64,000 bases of DNA from Anaerosalibacter sp. Marseille-P3206 (GCF_900155565.1 NZ_FUHM01000002.1:1984001-2048000); one strand, 5' to 3'; shown: positions 17,830-27,040, counted from the stretch's first letter. Notes: generated by a model from the letters alone, not told the origin. Numbers and translations are program-made.

Positions 17830-17973
17830 CCAAAAATTAGTAAGTTAGTGCCGGGGCAAATATTTATTGAGAATTTTAGTATAGAATTATCAAACAGTCG
17901 GGACGGTTCTTTTTGTTTGGAGTAATAGGAAACTAAAACCTGATAATGGCTAAGAATAGCTGTTATCAGGTTT
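17827..17973 (+). repeat. Dispersed repeats, copy 2, with terminator
   Basis: 17827-17856 matches the repeat at 12583-12612. 17897-17973 matches 12402-12479, including the CCTGATAA..TTATCAGG hairpin. The two modules occur in reversed order compared with the first locus. Confidence 0.65.
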
Positions 17974-18048
17974 GTTTTTTTGTTGTATGTTCACTATATG
18001 ATATGATAAAATGTAATACAATACAAATATAAACTTAAAGAACGGATA

Positions 18049-18346
18049 ATGGTGATTGGTACTAACTTTACCTTTAAATCAGAGGATGGTTTGGAGATAT
18101 TTGTTTACAAATGGGAAACAAGGTATAGTCCTTGATATTGGAATTATGTTAGCTAAAAGAGAAATAAAAAAACATGGTGCTAAGAGTCAGAGCACTAAAT
18201 TAAACAATTTAATATTTGGGAAATATAACACCTATTTTAAAACTAATAATACTGAGTTTGATTGGTTAAGTAGTGATAGTGATGAAGTGGATAAGTACAT
18301 AAATGATCCCTATTGTGGCACTATTTTTACTGCAGGATTATTTTAA
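18049..18346 (+). pseudogene. Alpha/beta hydrolase (lysophospholipase-like) remnant
   Basis: ATG 18049 begins a typical N-terminus ('FTFKSEDGLEIFVYKWE') that stops after 25 codons. A second frame then carries a mid-protein segment ('GIMLAKREIKKHGAKS', 'TEFDWLS.D..EVDKYINDP'), known from monoacylglycerol-lipase-like hydrolases. The nucleophile-elbow region between them and the C-terminus are missing. It is an internally deleted pseudogene. Confidence 0.7.
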
Positions 18347-18375
18347 TAACCAAAGATGATTAAGAGTGACCCCCT

Positions 18376-18422
18376 ATATTATCGATACACTTTTATTTTT
18401 GAAAAAGTGTATTGCTTTTTTA
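18376..18422 (+). terminator. Terminator before the phosphonate-type operon
   Basis: Arms TACACTTTT and GAAAAAGTGTA pair around a short loop and are followed by TTGCTTTTTT. Confidence 0.7.
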
Positions 18423-18474
18423 TCAAAATTGTTATATGGTATATTTGAAATTAAATTGTAAGGGGGACATAAAA

Positions 18475-19347
18475 ATGAAAAGAGTAATTGTTTTATTGTT
18501 AATAGTAGTTTTAGCTATTTCAATTGTTGGTTGTACACCAAAGGAAGAAGAGGTCATTAAAATGGGATTTGTTCCTATGAAAGATGGAGATTCATTAATA
18601 GAATCTGTAGAACCATTGACAGAAATGTTATCTAAGGAACTAGGTGTTAAGGTAGAAGGATTTACTGCTACAAATTATGTAGGAGTAGTAGAAGGATTAG
18701 GCTCAGGTCAAGTTGATTTTGGTTTTATTCCACCATTTGCTTATGTATTAGCAAATAAGGAAAGCGATGCAAAAGTTATATTAACAGCATTAAACAAATC
18801 AGGAGAGGCAAAATATCGTTCACAATTTCTAGTAAGAAAGGATAGCGGTATAACTAGTTTTTCACACACAAAGGGTAAAAAAGTAGCATTTGTAGATCCA
18901 TCTTCAACATCTGGATATTTATTTCCAGGGGCACATTTGATAAAAGAAGGAATAGACATAGAAAAAGATATAGAATATGTATATGCTGGAGGGCATGATA
19001 AGGCACTTCAATTGCTATTAAATGGTGATGTAGATGTGGCAACTACTTTTGTAGATGCAAGAGATAGATATAAAGAAGATTTTCCAGAAGCTATGGAAAA
19101 AACTGAAGTATTAGGCTACACTGATTATATCCCAAATATATCAGTAACTGTTAGAGGAGATATGGAAGAAGAGCTTAAAGAAAAGATAAAAGTTGCATTA
19201 TTAAATATAGCAAAGACTGAAGAAGGTTCAGAACTTTTAAAGACTTTATTTAATATGTATGGATTTGAAGAGGCAACAGATGCAGATTATGACATTATAA
19301 GAACTACAGCAGAGACGATGAATATTGACTTAAAAGAAGCTGAATAG
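18475..19347 (+). CDS. phnD: Phosphonate-type ABC transporter substrate-binding lipoprotein
   Basis: Start ATG 18475 follows AAGGGGGAC; the longer frame upstream is spurious. The product (290 residues) has a lipoprotein signal ('LLIVVLAISIVGC'), then the PhnD/PtxB fold: 'IKMGFVPMKDGDSLIESV', 'GSGQVDFGFIPPFAYVLA', 'VDPSSTSGYLFPG'. It captures phosphonate, phosphite or a related small oxyanion outside the membrane. It is the first gene of a three-gene importer operon. The exact ligand cannot be read from sequence. Confidence 0.9.
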   Translation: MKRVIVLLLIVVLAISIVGCTPKEEEVIKMGFVPMKDGDSLIESVEPLTEMLSKELGVKVEGFTATNYVGVVEGLGSGQVDFGFIPPFAYVLANKESDAKVILTALNKSGEAKYRSQFLVRKDSGITSFSHTKGKKVAFVDPSSTSGYLFPGAHLIKEGIDIEKDIEYVYAGGHDKALQLLLNGDVDVATTFVDARDRYKEDFPEAMEKTEVLGYTDYIPNISVTVRGDMEEELKEKIKVALLNIAKTEEGSELLKTLFNMYGFEEATDADYDIIRTTAETMNIDLKEAE

Positions 19348-19358
19348 GAGTGGATGTA

Positions 19359-20090
19359 ATGCTTAAAATAGAAGGTTTAACTGTTTCCTATGATGGCAAA
19401 ACATTAGCAATAGATAATATAAATACAGAAATAAAGCAAGGAGAATTTATAGGTATAATAGGTTCTTCTGGTAGTGGAAAATCTACTTTACTAAAGTCTA
19501 TAAACTTATTAGTTACACCTTCCAGTGGTAAAGTGTATATAGATGATGTAGACATTATAAAGCTAAATAATTCTCAGCTTAGAAATATAAGAAGACAAAT
19601 AGGATTTGTTTTTCAAGATTATAACCTAATTGAAAGGTCTACTGTCTTAGAAAATGTATTAATAGGAAGACTTGGATATAAGTCTTCCTTAAAATCTTTT
19701 TTCGGATTGTTTAATGATGAAGACTATGAAAGTGCAAGTAATGCATTAAGGCAAGTAGGTTTAAGTAAAAAAATGTTTGAAAGAGCTGAAGAATTAAGTG
19801 GAGGACAAAAGCAAAGAGTAGCTATTGCTAAGACTCTTTGTCAAAAACCAAAGATTATTTTAGCAGATGAGCCAGTATCTAGTTTAGATATAGCTACTTC
19901 TCAAAATATAATGGATTATTTTAAGGCTATTAATGATAAGAAAAATATTACTATAATGATTAATCTTCATGATGTAAATTTGGCAAAGAAGTACTGTCAT
20001 AGAATTATAGCTCTTAAAAATGGAAAAATTATATATGATGGGAAAGTAGGTGATTTGAAAGATGAACTCCTTAAAGAATTATATAGCTAA
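19359..20090 (+). CDS. phnC: Phosphonate-type ABC transporter ATPase
   Basis: Start ATG 19359 after ATAGGAGTGG. It has Walker A 'GSSGSGKSTLL', Q-loop 'FVFQDYNLIERSTVLENVL', signature 'LSGGQKQRVAIAKTL', Walker B 'ILADEPVSSLD' and the switch histidine in 'INLHDVNLA'. The 'ERSTVLENVLIGRLGY' segment is typical of PhnC. It ends inside the permease gene (29-base overlap), so ATPase and permease are translationally coupled. Confidence 0.93.
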   Translation: MLKIEGLTVSYDGKTLAIDNINTEIKQGEFIGIIGSSGSGKSTLLKSINLLVTPSSGKVYIDDVDIIKLNNSQLRNIRRQIGFVFQDYNLIERSTVLENVLIGRLGYKSSLKSFFGLFNDEDYESASNALRQVGLSKKMFERAEELSGGQKQRVAIAKTLCQKPKIILADEPVSSLDIATSQNIMDYFKAINDKKNITIMINLHDVNLAKKYCHRIIALKNGKIIYDGKVGDLKDELLKELYS

Positions 20091-21627
20091 GAATAAACTA
20101 TATAAAAGCTTATATTTTTTAGGCATTATTATTATTTTGGTTTTTCTTGGATTTAAGGTAGAATTTGATTTTGTTAAACTACATAAAGGTATACCTAGCA
20201 TGTTTAATCTTTTTGAGAGGATGCTAAAACCAAATATATCTTATGGAGTAGAAGCATTTGACAAACTAATTGAAACAATTCAAATTGCTATAGTATCATC
20301 TATTTTAGGAGTATTAGTAGCATTACCTTTTTCTCTTTTAATTGCAGACAATATCACTCCAAATAGGTATGCATCAGCCATACTAAGTGGAGTATTTTCA
20401 TTTCTTAGAACTATACCAAGTTTAATATGGGCAGCAATTTTAGTAAGTATATTTAGTGTAGGAAAGTTTTCAGGAATAGTTGCTCTTACTATTATTGCAT
20501 TTTTGATATCATTAAAATTATTTAGAGAATATATTGAAGCAATTAAAGAAAATCAATTAAATTCAATCAGATCAGTGGGTGCAAATTCTATACAAGTTTT
20601 AAGGTATTGTGTTTTACCCCGTATATTGGAATTATCTATTTCTGTTTTTTTTATTGTACTTGAGACAAATATCCGCAGTGCAACTATTTTAGGATTAGTT
20701 GGTGCTGGAGGAATAGGCCAGATCATGTGGAGGGATTTAAATCATCTCAGATATGACAATTTATCAACATTAATATTAATTTTATTTTTTACAATTTTGA
20801 TTATAGATTTACTGAGTTTATTTGTTAGAAAATATCTTATAAAAAAAACTATAAGATTTAAAACTATTAATACCTATAAAAAACTTCAGGTATTTAAGAT
20901 TTTTTATATACCTATTTTAGTGATAATATTATTTATATTTGCTTTTAGATCTTTGAATATTACCTATGATAGATTTATATTAGGATTGGGTCAGGGTAAA
21001 GATGTTATATCGAGAATGATAAGAATAGACCCTACTTGTTTTCCTAAGCTTATAGAGGGAATATTAGAAAGCTTTTTTATAGCAGTATTTGCAACAATAG
21101 TAGGAGGATTATTTGCTTTAGTTCTTTCATATTTAACAGCATACAATACATCACCTAATAAAGGAATATCTATATTTTTAAAGGGAGTTATAAATATTTT
21201 AAGGACATTTCCACCAATAGTAACAGCAATAATTTTTTTTAGAGGAGTAGGACCAGGGCCCATGGCTGGAGCTATGGCTCTTAGCATCTATACGACAGGT
21301 GTGCTTACCAAAATGTATAGTGAAGTACTGGAAAGTGAAGGGAAAAACATACAAGATAGTATAATAACAACAGGAGCAACTAATCTGCAGTCCTATAGAC
21401 ATGGACTACTACTTCATACATTTCCAACTTTTATTAGCTTGGCATTATACAGATTAGAATCAAACATTAGAAATTCTACTATTTTAGGAGTAATCGGCGC
21501 AGGTGGAATAGGCACTACCTTAGTTATGAATATAACCTGGAGAAACTGGGAAAAAGTAGGTTTTCTACTTCTTGGTATATCAATAATGATAATAATAATA
21601 GATAAATTAAGCCAACTCAAACGGTAG
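20062..21627 (+). CDS. phnE: Phosphonate-type ABC permease, tandem PhnE fusion
   Basis: A 521-residue protein, twice the usual PhnE length, holding two complete permease units. Unit 1 has 'LRTIPSLIWA' and an EAA-loop 'SVGANSIQVLRYCVLP'. Unit 2 has 'LRTFPPIVTA' and 'TTGATNLQSYRHGLL'. Both end with a 'R(S/N)(A/S)TILG..GAGGIG' signature. About twelve membrane helices are expected, so one chain can make the whole channel. No second PhnE gene follows, in agreement. Confidence 0.92.
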   Translation: MNSLKNYIAKNKLYKSLYFLGIIIILVFLGFKVEFDFVKLHKGIPSMFNLFERMLKPNISYGVEAFDKLIETIQIAIVSSILGVLVALPFSLLIADNITPNRYASAILSGVFSFLRTIPSLIWAAILVSIFSVGKFSGIVALTIIAFLISLKLFREYIEAIKENQLNSIRSVGANSIQVLRYCVLPRILELSISVFFIVLETNIRSATILGLVGAGGIGQIMWRDLNHLRYDNLSTLILILFFTILIIDLLSLFVRKYLIKKTIRFKTINTYKKLQVFKIFYIPILVIILFIFAFRSLNITYDRFILGLGQGKDVISRMIRIDPTCFPKLIEGILESFFIAVFATIVGGLFALVLSYLTAYNTSPNKGISIFLKGVINILRTFPPIVTAIIFFRGVGPGPMAGAMALSIYTTGVLTKMYSEVLESEGKNIQDSIITTGATNLQSYRHGLLLHTFPTFISLALYRLESNIRNSTILGVIGAGGIGTTLVMNITWRNWEKVGFLLLGISIMIIIIDKLSQLKR

Positions 21628-21649
21628 GGACGAAATCTACTCCTAAAAA

Positions 21650-21690
21650 ATAAAAAGTCCGAGCATTTTATTATTATGCTCGGACTTTTG
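21650..21690. terminator. Bidirectional terminator after phnE and the cyclodeaminase gene
   Basis: Perfect arms AGTCCGAGCAT and ATGCTCGGACT around a nine-base loop, with A-run before and T-run after. It lies between two convergent genes. Confidence 0.9.
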
Positions 21691-21704
21691 GATTGAAGCC
21701 TTTT

Positions 21705-22730
21705 TTATCTTAACATGCCATATAAATTCTTAGGATTTTCTAGTACTGGTACAAGAGTTTGTGGTTTGCCTATATTTTCATCTTTTGCAATGTCATAAAG
21801 TAATCTTAACATTGAAAAGTCTTCTAAAGCGAAACCTACTGAGTCGAAAATAGTTATTTCATCAGGTTTTCTGTCTATAGGCTTTCCAGTTTTAATTACA
21901 TTACAAATTTCAGTAACTTTAAAATCTTCATCCATATGTTGAATTTCTCCTTCTACACGACTTTGAGGTTCAAATTCAACATATACATCTCCCATATGAA
22001 GAACTTTTGAATCAAGTTCTGTTTTTCCTGGGCAATCTCCACCAACGCCGTTTATGTGTACACCTGGTTCAACCATATCAGGTGTAAGAATTGTAGCGTA
22101 TTTCTTGTCTGCGGTAACAGTTGTTATAATGTCAACACCTTTACATGCTTCTTTTGTGCTGTTACATTTTATTAACTTTAGATTTTTTACATCTTTTAGA
22201 TTATCCATCAATTTGTCAGTAGCAGCTGGGTCTACATCATAGCAATAAATTTCTTCTACTCCTAATATGTGATGAAAACCAAGTGCTTGGAATTCACTTT
22301 GGCAACCATTTCCGATTAATGCCATTTTCTTTGGATTAGGTTTAGCCAAATACTTTGCAGCCATTACTGAATTAGCTGCTGTACGAATAGCAGTTGTTAA
22401 TGTCAATTCGCTTAAAAGCAATGGAAATCCAGTTGATACTTCTGCTAAAAGCCCGATACCCATTACTGTTAAATAGTTATGTTTAGGATTTTCTGGATGT
22501 CCATTTACATATTTAAATGAATAAGTCTTTGAATCACCTACAGGCATTAATTCGAGAACACCTACATCGCTGTGATGTGCAGTTCTAGGAATTTTATGGA
22601 AATCTTCCCAACGTCCATAGTCATCTTCCAAATATGGAATTAGACGTTCCATAATATTTTCTACACCAACTGATTTTAAATATTTTGCCATGGTAGGCAA
22701 ATCAATGTACTTTGTTTGTAATTTTCCCAT
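21705..22730 (-). CDS. Ornithine cyclodeaminase-family enzyme
   Basis: Start ATG 22730 ('MGKLQTKYIDL') has AAAGGTGTG ahead; the in-frame ATG at 22748 does not. The 341-residue protein belongs to the ornithine cyclodeaminase/mu-crystallin family: an N-terminal dimer and substrate part with 'HHSDVGVLELMP', 'ELTLTTAIRTAANS', and an NAD-binding Rossmann motif 'ALIGNGCQSEFQA'. The 'GGDCPGKTEL' segment with its acidic residue is typical of true ornithine cyclodeaminases (ornithine to proline plus ammonia). Related roles (lysine, arginine-derived or imino acids) are not excluded. Confidence 0.82.
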   Translation of the reverse strand: MGKLQTKYIDLPTMAKYLKSVGVENIMERLIPYLEDDYGRWEDFHKIPRTAHHSDVGVLELMPVGDSKTYSFKYVNGHPENPKHNYLTVMGIGLLAEVSTGFPLLLSELTLTTAIRTAANSVMAAKYLAKPNPKKMALIGNGCQSEFQALGFHHILGVEEIYCYDVDPAATDKLMDNLKDVKNLKLIKCNSTKEACKGVDIITTVTADKKYATILTPDMVEPGVHINGVGGDCPGKTELDSKVLHMGDVYVEFEPQSRVEGEIQHMDEDFKVTEICNVIKTGKPIDRKPDEITIFDSVGFALEDFSMLRLLYDIAKDENIGKPQTLVPVLENPKNLYGMLR

Positions 22731-22976
22731 ATTTAACACACCTTTCATATAATTTTTTATTTAAGATTAATCTTTCGGCCGAAGAAAGTTGTAAAAACTA
22801 TAAGTGTAAATAATGATGAACTTTCATAATCTTGAAAATGTTCATTCAAAACTTACAATTACAATGTACCATGGCATTTACAACAATGCAAACGTTTTAC
22901 GGTTTATTGATATATATACAAAAATAATATAATCTAATGTCCAAAATCGTATTTTTAATGCAATTATAAACAATGG

Positions 22977-24245
22977 TTATATTAACTTTTTTTGCAGCTC
23001 TGTTTTTTTGCGGAAATCGCTGGGAGTCATTTTTTGATATTTATAAAAATTTCTTGTAAAGGTCTTAGTGTTATTAAATCCTACCTCATATGCAATATCT
23101 GAAATTAAGTTTCCAGTGTTTAGAAGTAATTCGCAAGCTTGATTGATTCTGATAAAATTTAAAAAGTCTTCAAAACTTTTTTCAACTTGATACTTTAAAA
23201 TTTGGTTGAGTTCTACCACAGTAATGTTAAAATTTTCAGCAACTGAATTTACGGTGATATCTTCATTGTATCTATTGAATATATATGAGATAATCTGATA
23301 TGGTTTTTTACTTCTTTTGATTTTACATATTTCATTTATCTTACTATAAGTTTTTCGATAATCTTTTGCCTTTATGCCGACCTTTCTACTAAAAATTTTT
23401 GAAACGTGGGAAGCATCTACATAGCCTAGTACTTTATCGACTTCATCAAGTGTTAAATCAGTATATAATAAAAAGTTTATAGTTTTTGCAACACGCATCT
23501 CAGCTATTAATTCGGAGTAAGAAAAACCAACCGTATCATAGATGTATTTACTTATAGCAGATTCACTCATATAAAATATATTTGATAGTTGTTTTAATGT
23601 GACTTTTTCACTCAAGTGCATATAAATATATTGAAATATTTCTATTTTGCACGGAACATTCTCTTGAATCTTGTTTTTTTCTTTTTTATCAATTGCACGA
23701 TAAAAGGTTACTAATATTTCAATAATGAGAGAATTTAGAAAAATTGGGCTGAGATTGTCATTATGCGATTTTGAAATATTAGCAGACTTAACTCCAATTT
23801 CTTTACTAATTTTTCGACATATATTTTCAACTAGCATTGCTGTATCCTGATCGCAATATACAGCGTTGTTGGTTGAAATTGCATTGATTAAATCCACATC
23901 TTCATTCAAAACATTAAAAAGTTTTTTGATTATACTATTTATAATGTCAAATTTGTAAACAATCAAATAATATCTCAAAGGTTCTTCAACTTCTATAATC
24001 TCAGAATATTGCCAAGGCAGTATTGCAATCAGTGCACCCTTATTAAGATTGAAAACATTTCCTTGAATTAAAATTTTGCCTTTTCCTTCGAGAATATACA
24101 AAAAACGAGATTGTTGATGGAGAAGTGCCTTGGTAGGTTTGTCTATAAATTCAATATCAATAGCACAAATAGAAGTTTCATCAAATGTTTGACAATTTGT
24201 AGATTGTACTGCTATATATTCTTCATGTTTACGGTTTTTATCCAT
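22977..24245 (-). CDS. AraC-family regulator with two helix-turn-helix regions
   Basis: A 422-residue protein. Residues 1-110 form a cupin-like sensor ('LLHQQSRFLYILEGKGKIL'). A first AraC-type DNA-binding region spans about 195-300 ('TLKQLSNIFYMSESAISKYI', 'VDKVLGYVDASHVSKIFSRK'). A second spans about 310-415 ('TVNSVAENFNITVVELNQIL', 'ISDIAYEVGFNNTKTFTRNF', 'PSDFRKK'). Most AraC proteins have only one. It lies upstream of the cyclodeaminase gene in the same direction and probably regulates it. An AAAGGAGTG ribosome site is present. Confidence 0.88.
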   Translation of the reverse strand: MDKNRKHEEYIAVQSTNCQTFDETSICAIDIEFIDKPTKALLHQQSRFLYILEGKGKILIQGNVFNLNKGALIAILPWQYSEIIEVEEPLRYYLIVYKFDIINSIIKKLFNVLNEDVDLINAISTNNAVYCDQDTAMLVENICRKISKEIGVKSANISKSHNDNLSPIFLNSLIIEILVTFYRAIDKKEKNKIQENVPCKIEIFQYIYMHLSEKVTLKQLSNIFYMSESAISKYIYDTVGFSYSELIAEMRVAKTINFLLYTDLTLDEVDKVLGYVDASHVSKIFSRKVGIKAKDYRKTYSKINEICKIKRSKKPYQIISYIFNRYNEDITVNSVAENFNITVVELNQILKYQVEKSFEDFLNFIRINQACELLLNTGNLISDIAYEVGFNNTKTFTRNFYKYQKMTPSDFRKKTELQKKLI

Positions 24246-24271
24246 ATATAATTTTCACACTCCTTTCTTAA

Positions 24272-24370
24272 ATAAAAAAACCCAAAAAAGGATCCTTTCT
24301 TTCGGTATCCCTTCATGGGTTTCGTTATAGTTAAAAACTTAACATTAAAGCCTTCATAGCTTCTTTTTCA
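24272..24370 (-). ncRNA. Structured leader RNA with terminator, copy 1
   Basis: On the minus strand the leader starts with a small hairpin AAGC-tatgaag-GCTT, passes a 30-base linker and ends in a terminator-like hairpin (AAACCCATGAAGGG..ACCG.. to TGGGTTTTTTT). A copy with the same order, spacing and key bases is at 27238-27330. It ends 27 bases before the AraC gene, so it could act as an attenuator or riboswitch. It is not identified; the guanidine-IV (mepA) class is one candidate to test. Confidence 0.6.
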
Positions 24371-24376
24371 CCATAA

Positions 24377-24405
24377 ATATTATCATGTTTTTTTTACAAT
24401 GTCAA
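24377..24405 (-). promoter_or_regulatory. Promoter of the leader RNA and AraC gene
   Basis: On the minus strand TTGACA and TAATAT are exactly 17 bases apart (ends 24405 and 24377). The -10 context CATGATAATAT resembles TATGATAATAT at the second copy of the element (27196-27224). Confidence 0.75.
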
Positions 24406-24516
24406 AGCACAAACAGTAGGTAAACAGTAATGTTGATTTAATATTAAAAAATATACAAGAATTAAGAAATTATTTGTCCCAACAAAACAGTAGTAATATT
24501 TTTTGTTTGGAATTAG

Positions 24517-24605
24517 TGGTATTGTAAATATGAAAGATGATATAGACCCAGATGAAATAGAAGAAAAATTAGAATTTGTAGAATGTAAAGTTATAAAATT
24601 ATTTA
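24517..24605 (+). pseudogene. Duplicated fragment of the sigma-linked repeat protein
   Basis: About 75 bases match 17275-17350 of the repeat-rich gene (coding 'DDIDPDEIEEKLEFV') with only a handful of changes. The match breaks off abruptly on both sides. Confidence 0.75.
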
Positions 24606-24633
24606 TGATGTATAATATCTTTGAGGTGATTAA

Positions 24634-25199
24634 ATGAGAATATTTTTACTAGAAGATGATGATTATAGCATCCTTAGAGATGAGTTATATAAGATTATAG
24701 TAAATTTAAAATCTTTAGAAGAAGAATCACAAAGGCAAAATCTAATCTAAAGAAAGATTTATCAAATATAGCCCATCAACTTAAAACACCTATAATCTCA
24801 ATAGGATTTATGGCAGAGTTAATTAAAACAGATAAAGAAAATACAGATATATACTTAGAAAAATTGTATTTAGAATTAGATAGACTTAAAAACTTTACAG
24901 AAGTACTTTTAAAGCTATCTAAAGTAAATTCAAATACTATAGTTTTAGAAGAAAGTTTTGGCTCTAAAGCAAAGACTAAATTATTTAAAATGGATGATAA
25001 TGCTTTTTCCACTATTAAATCCTGGCTAAAACAAGGACGGCTACCTGAAGATGGAGAAATAATAATAAGTAATGATATGGCTAGAGAAATTGGAAAAACT
25101 GTAGGAGATAGTATTAAATTTGGAGGAAACACCTACAATATTGCAGGAATTATTATGATACAACTTATGAATATCAAGAATTTTACAATATATTTTTAA
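24634..25199 (+). pseudogene. Fused remnants of response regulator, histidine kinase and ABC permease
   Basis: ATG 24634 with GAGGTGAT starts a response-regulator N-terminus ('MRIFLLEDDDYSILRDEL'). It passes after about 30 codons into histidine-kinase sequence ('SNIAHQLKTPIISIGFMAEL', with the phospho-acceptor histidine) in another frame. After about 75 codons this turns, still in frame, into a MacB-like permease segment ('RLPEDGEIIISNDMAREIGK'). It is what deletions would leave of a peptide-sensing BceRS/BceAB-like or similar operon. Confidence 0.75.
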
Positions 25200-25403
25200 A
25201 TGTAAATCAAAACAGCCTTTTAAATAGTGAAGAAGAACTTTCATTTTTGATCCTTTTTCAAGAAGCCTATTTGTTTTTTGTAATAGAAAGAAAGATAAAA
25301 TTAAAATATTAGAATGGGATATAAATGGGTTTTGGGTCTACTTCAAAAGATAAGAGTAGAAAGGGAACGGGCTAAGATTTTAGAGGAATAAAAATAGTAG
25401 AAT

Positions 25404-25436
25404 AGTGGGGACGAGGAACCTTTTCCTCTGTCCCTT
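25404..25436. terminator. Terminator of the MATE gene
   Basis: Arms GGGAC-G-AGGAA and TTCCTC-T-GTCCC form a hairpin just after the MATE stop codon. The sequence belongs to the widespread GGGACGA/TCTGTCCC class of clostridial repeats. Confidence 0.65.
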
Positions 25437-26821
25437 TATGAATCAATGAAACCTTTTTTACGCCAATTACCTTTCTTAAAGAAAATAATAGTTATAATTG
25501 CTCCTATCGTCCAAGACATAAGTAGAGAAATAAAAATGGATTCAGGCCTTCCTGTAGGATATGCTTTACTTCTAGTCAAATAAGCAATACCATAGGCTAT
25601 TGGAACACGAACAAGAACTGTTGTAAATAGTGAAATCCACATTGGAGTCATAGTATCACCAGCACCACGCATTACACCAGATAGACTTTGTGTTATTGCC
25701 ATTGCAATATAGCCCACTGCAAGGATTCTCATCATGTGTACACTTAAATCAACTAATTCTTTAGTGTCAGTAAAAACACCCATAAGATATTTACCAAAAA
25801 TCAAAAGTAAAATGGTTATTGTAGTAGAAATTCCTACAGCAATCATAGTACCTTCCTTGGTACCTCTTTCTACTCTATCTATTTTTCTAGCTCCTATATT
25901 TTGACCAGCATATGTTGTCATTGCACTACCAAATGAGAAGTTTGGCATCATGGCAAATCCATCTACACGCATTATAATTACGTTAGCGGCTATGACCATT
26001 TCACCGAAACTATTAGTCAATGATTGTACTATAATCATTGCAAGAGAAAAAATAGCTTGTGTTAATCCTGATGGCAAACCAAGTTTTATTAGTCTATGAG
26101 AATATTCCTTATTTAGTTTCAACATTTTCAGATTTAAATCAAAACTGCTTTTAGATTTCATTAATTTTATAATAGATAGAATCGCTGAAAAACCTTGTGC
26201 AATAATAGTTGCAAATGCAACTCCAGGAACGCCCATATTAAACTTAGCAACAAAGATAATATCAAGTACTACATTTAAAGCAGTAGAAATCAGTAAAAAA
26301 ATAAGAGCTGAGATTGAATCTCCAAGTCCTCTTAAAACTCCAGATAGTATATTAAAATAAGCAAATCCTGCAATTCCAATAAAAAAGATGGTTAAATAGT
26401 CTGTGCACCAATCTATAATAGATTTTGGTGTCTTAAGAAGTGAAAGTAATGGACGAGCAATAATTGGTCCAATAATCATAATTGCTATTGAGGCTATAGC
26501 TGTCAGTGATAAACAGACACCAATAGTGTGGGATAGTTTTTCTCGATCTTTAGCTCCAAAATATTGAGCTACCATTATACTAGCTCCTACAGAAATCCCT
26601 ACAAATAGTACTAGCAAAAGATTTAATATTGGAGAAGCACTACCAACTGCGGCAAGGGCGTTGTCACCAACATATCTCCCTACAATAATTGAATCAGCAG
26701 TATTATATAATTGCTGAGCAACATTTCCTATTAACATAGGTATTGCAAACTCTATAATTCGCTTCCAGGGAGGACCTTCTGTAAGATCCTTCGGGGCGAA
26801 TAATTCTTGTAAATTTTCCAT
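25436..26821 (-). CDS. MATE-family multidrug/cation exporter
   Basis: A 461-residue protein of about twelve membrane helices in two similar halves. Family features are 'IPMLIGNVAQQLYNTADSII' at the N-terminus, 'GRYVGDNALAAVGSASP', 'GISVGASIMVAQYFGAKD' and, in the second half, 'GQNIGARKIDRVERG' and 'LSGVMRGAGDTMTPM'. It fits the MepA/NorM-like subgroup, which exports organic cations in exchange for Na+ or H+. The GGAGGGACAA ribosome site precedes ATG. It is alone in its transcription unit; substrate unknown. Confidence 0.92.
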   Translation of the reverse strand: MENLQELFAPKDLTEGPPWKRIIEFAIPMLIGNVAQQLYNTADSIIVGRYVGDNALAAVGSASPILNLLLVLFVGISVGASIMVAQYFGAKDREKLSHTIGVCLSLTAIASIAIMIIGPIIARPLLSLLKTPKSIIDWCTDYLTIFFIGIAGFAYFNILSGVLRGLGDSISALIFLLISTALNVVLDIIFVAKFNMGVPGVAFATIIAQGFSAILSIIKLMKSKSSFDLNLKMLKLNKEYSHRLIKLGLPSGLTQAIFSLAMIIVQSLTNSFGEMVIAANVIIMRVDGFAMMPNFSFGSAMTTYAGQNIGARKIDRVERGTKEGTMIAVGISTTITILLLIFGKYLMGVFTDTKELVDLSVHMMRILAVGYIAMAITQSLSGVMRGAGDTMTPMWISLFTTVLVRVPIAYGIAYLTRSKAYPTGRPESIFISLLMSWTIGAIITIIFFKKGNWRKKGFIDS

Positions 26822-27040
26822 ATTTGTCCCTCCGAAAATTAAGATATATTTAAAATTATATCATAATTTTAAATAGTTGAGATAGTTTTTTTAGAGTTGC
26901 TATAATTAAATTGTAAATTATTTTTCCTGTTTTCATGTTAGAATGGATAATAATACATGATAAAAAGGAGAGGGAGAAACTAATTATGAAAAAAGCTATG
27001 GAATCAGCTGGAATTGTACTATTAACAGGAGGAAAATTAT

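Noticed and set aside
18412-18474. N-terminal extension of PhnD
   Set aside because: The upstream frame passes through a terminator and lacks a ribosome site. ATG 18475 has one and gives a perfect lipoprotein signal.
25436-26821. MATE gene as direct target of the leader RNA
   Set aside because: Both leader copies point away from it: copy 1 leads into the AraC gene and copy 2 into the GntR gene. MATE has its own upstream region without the motif.
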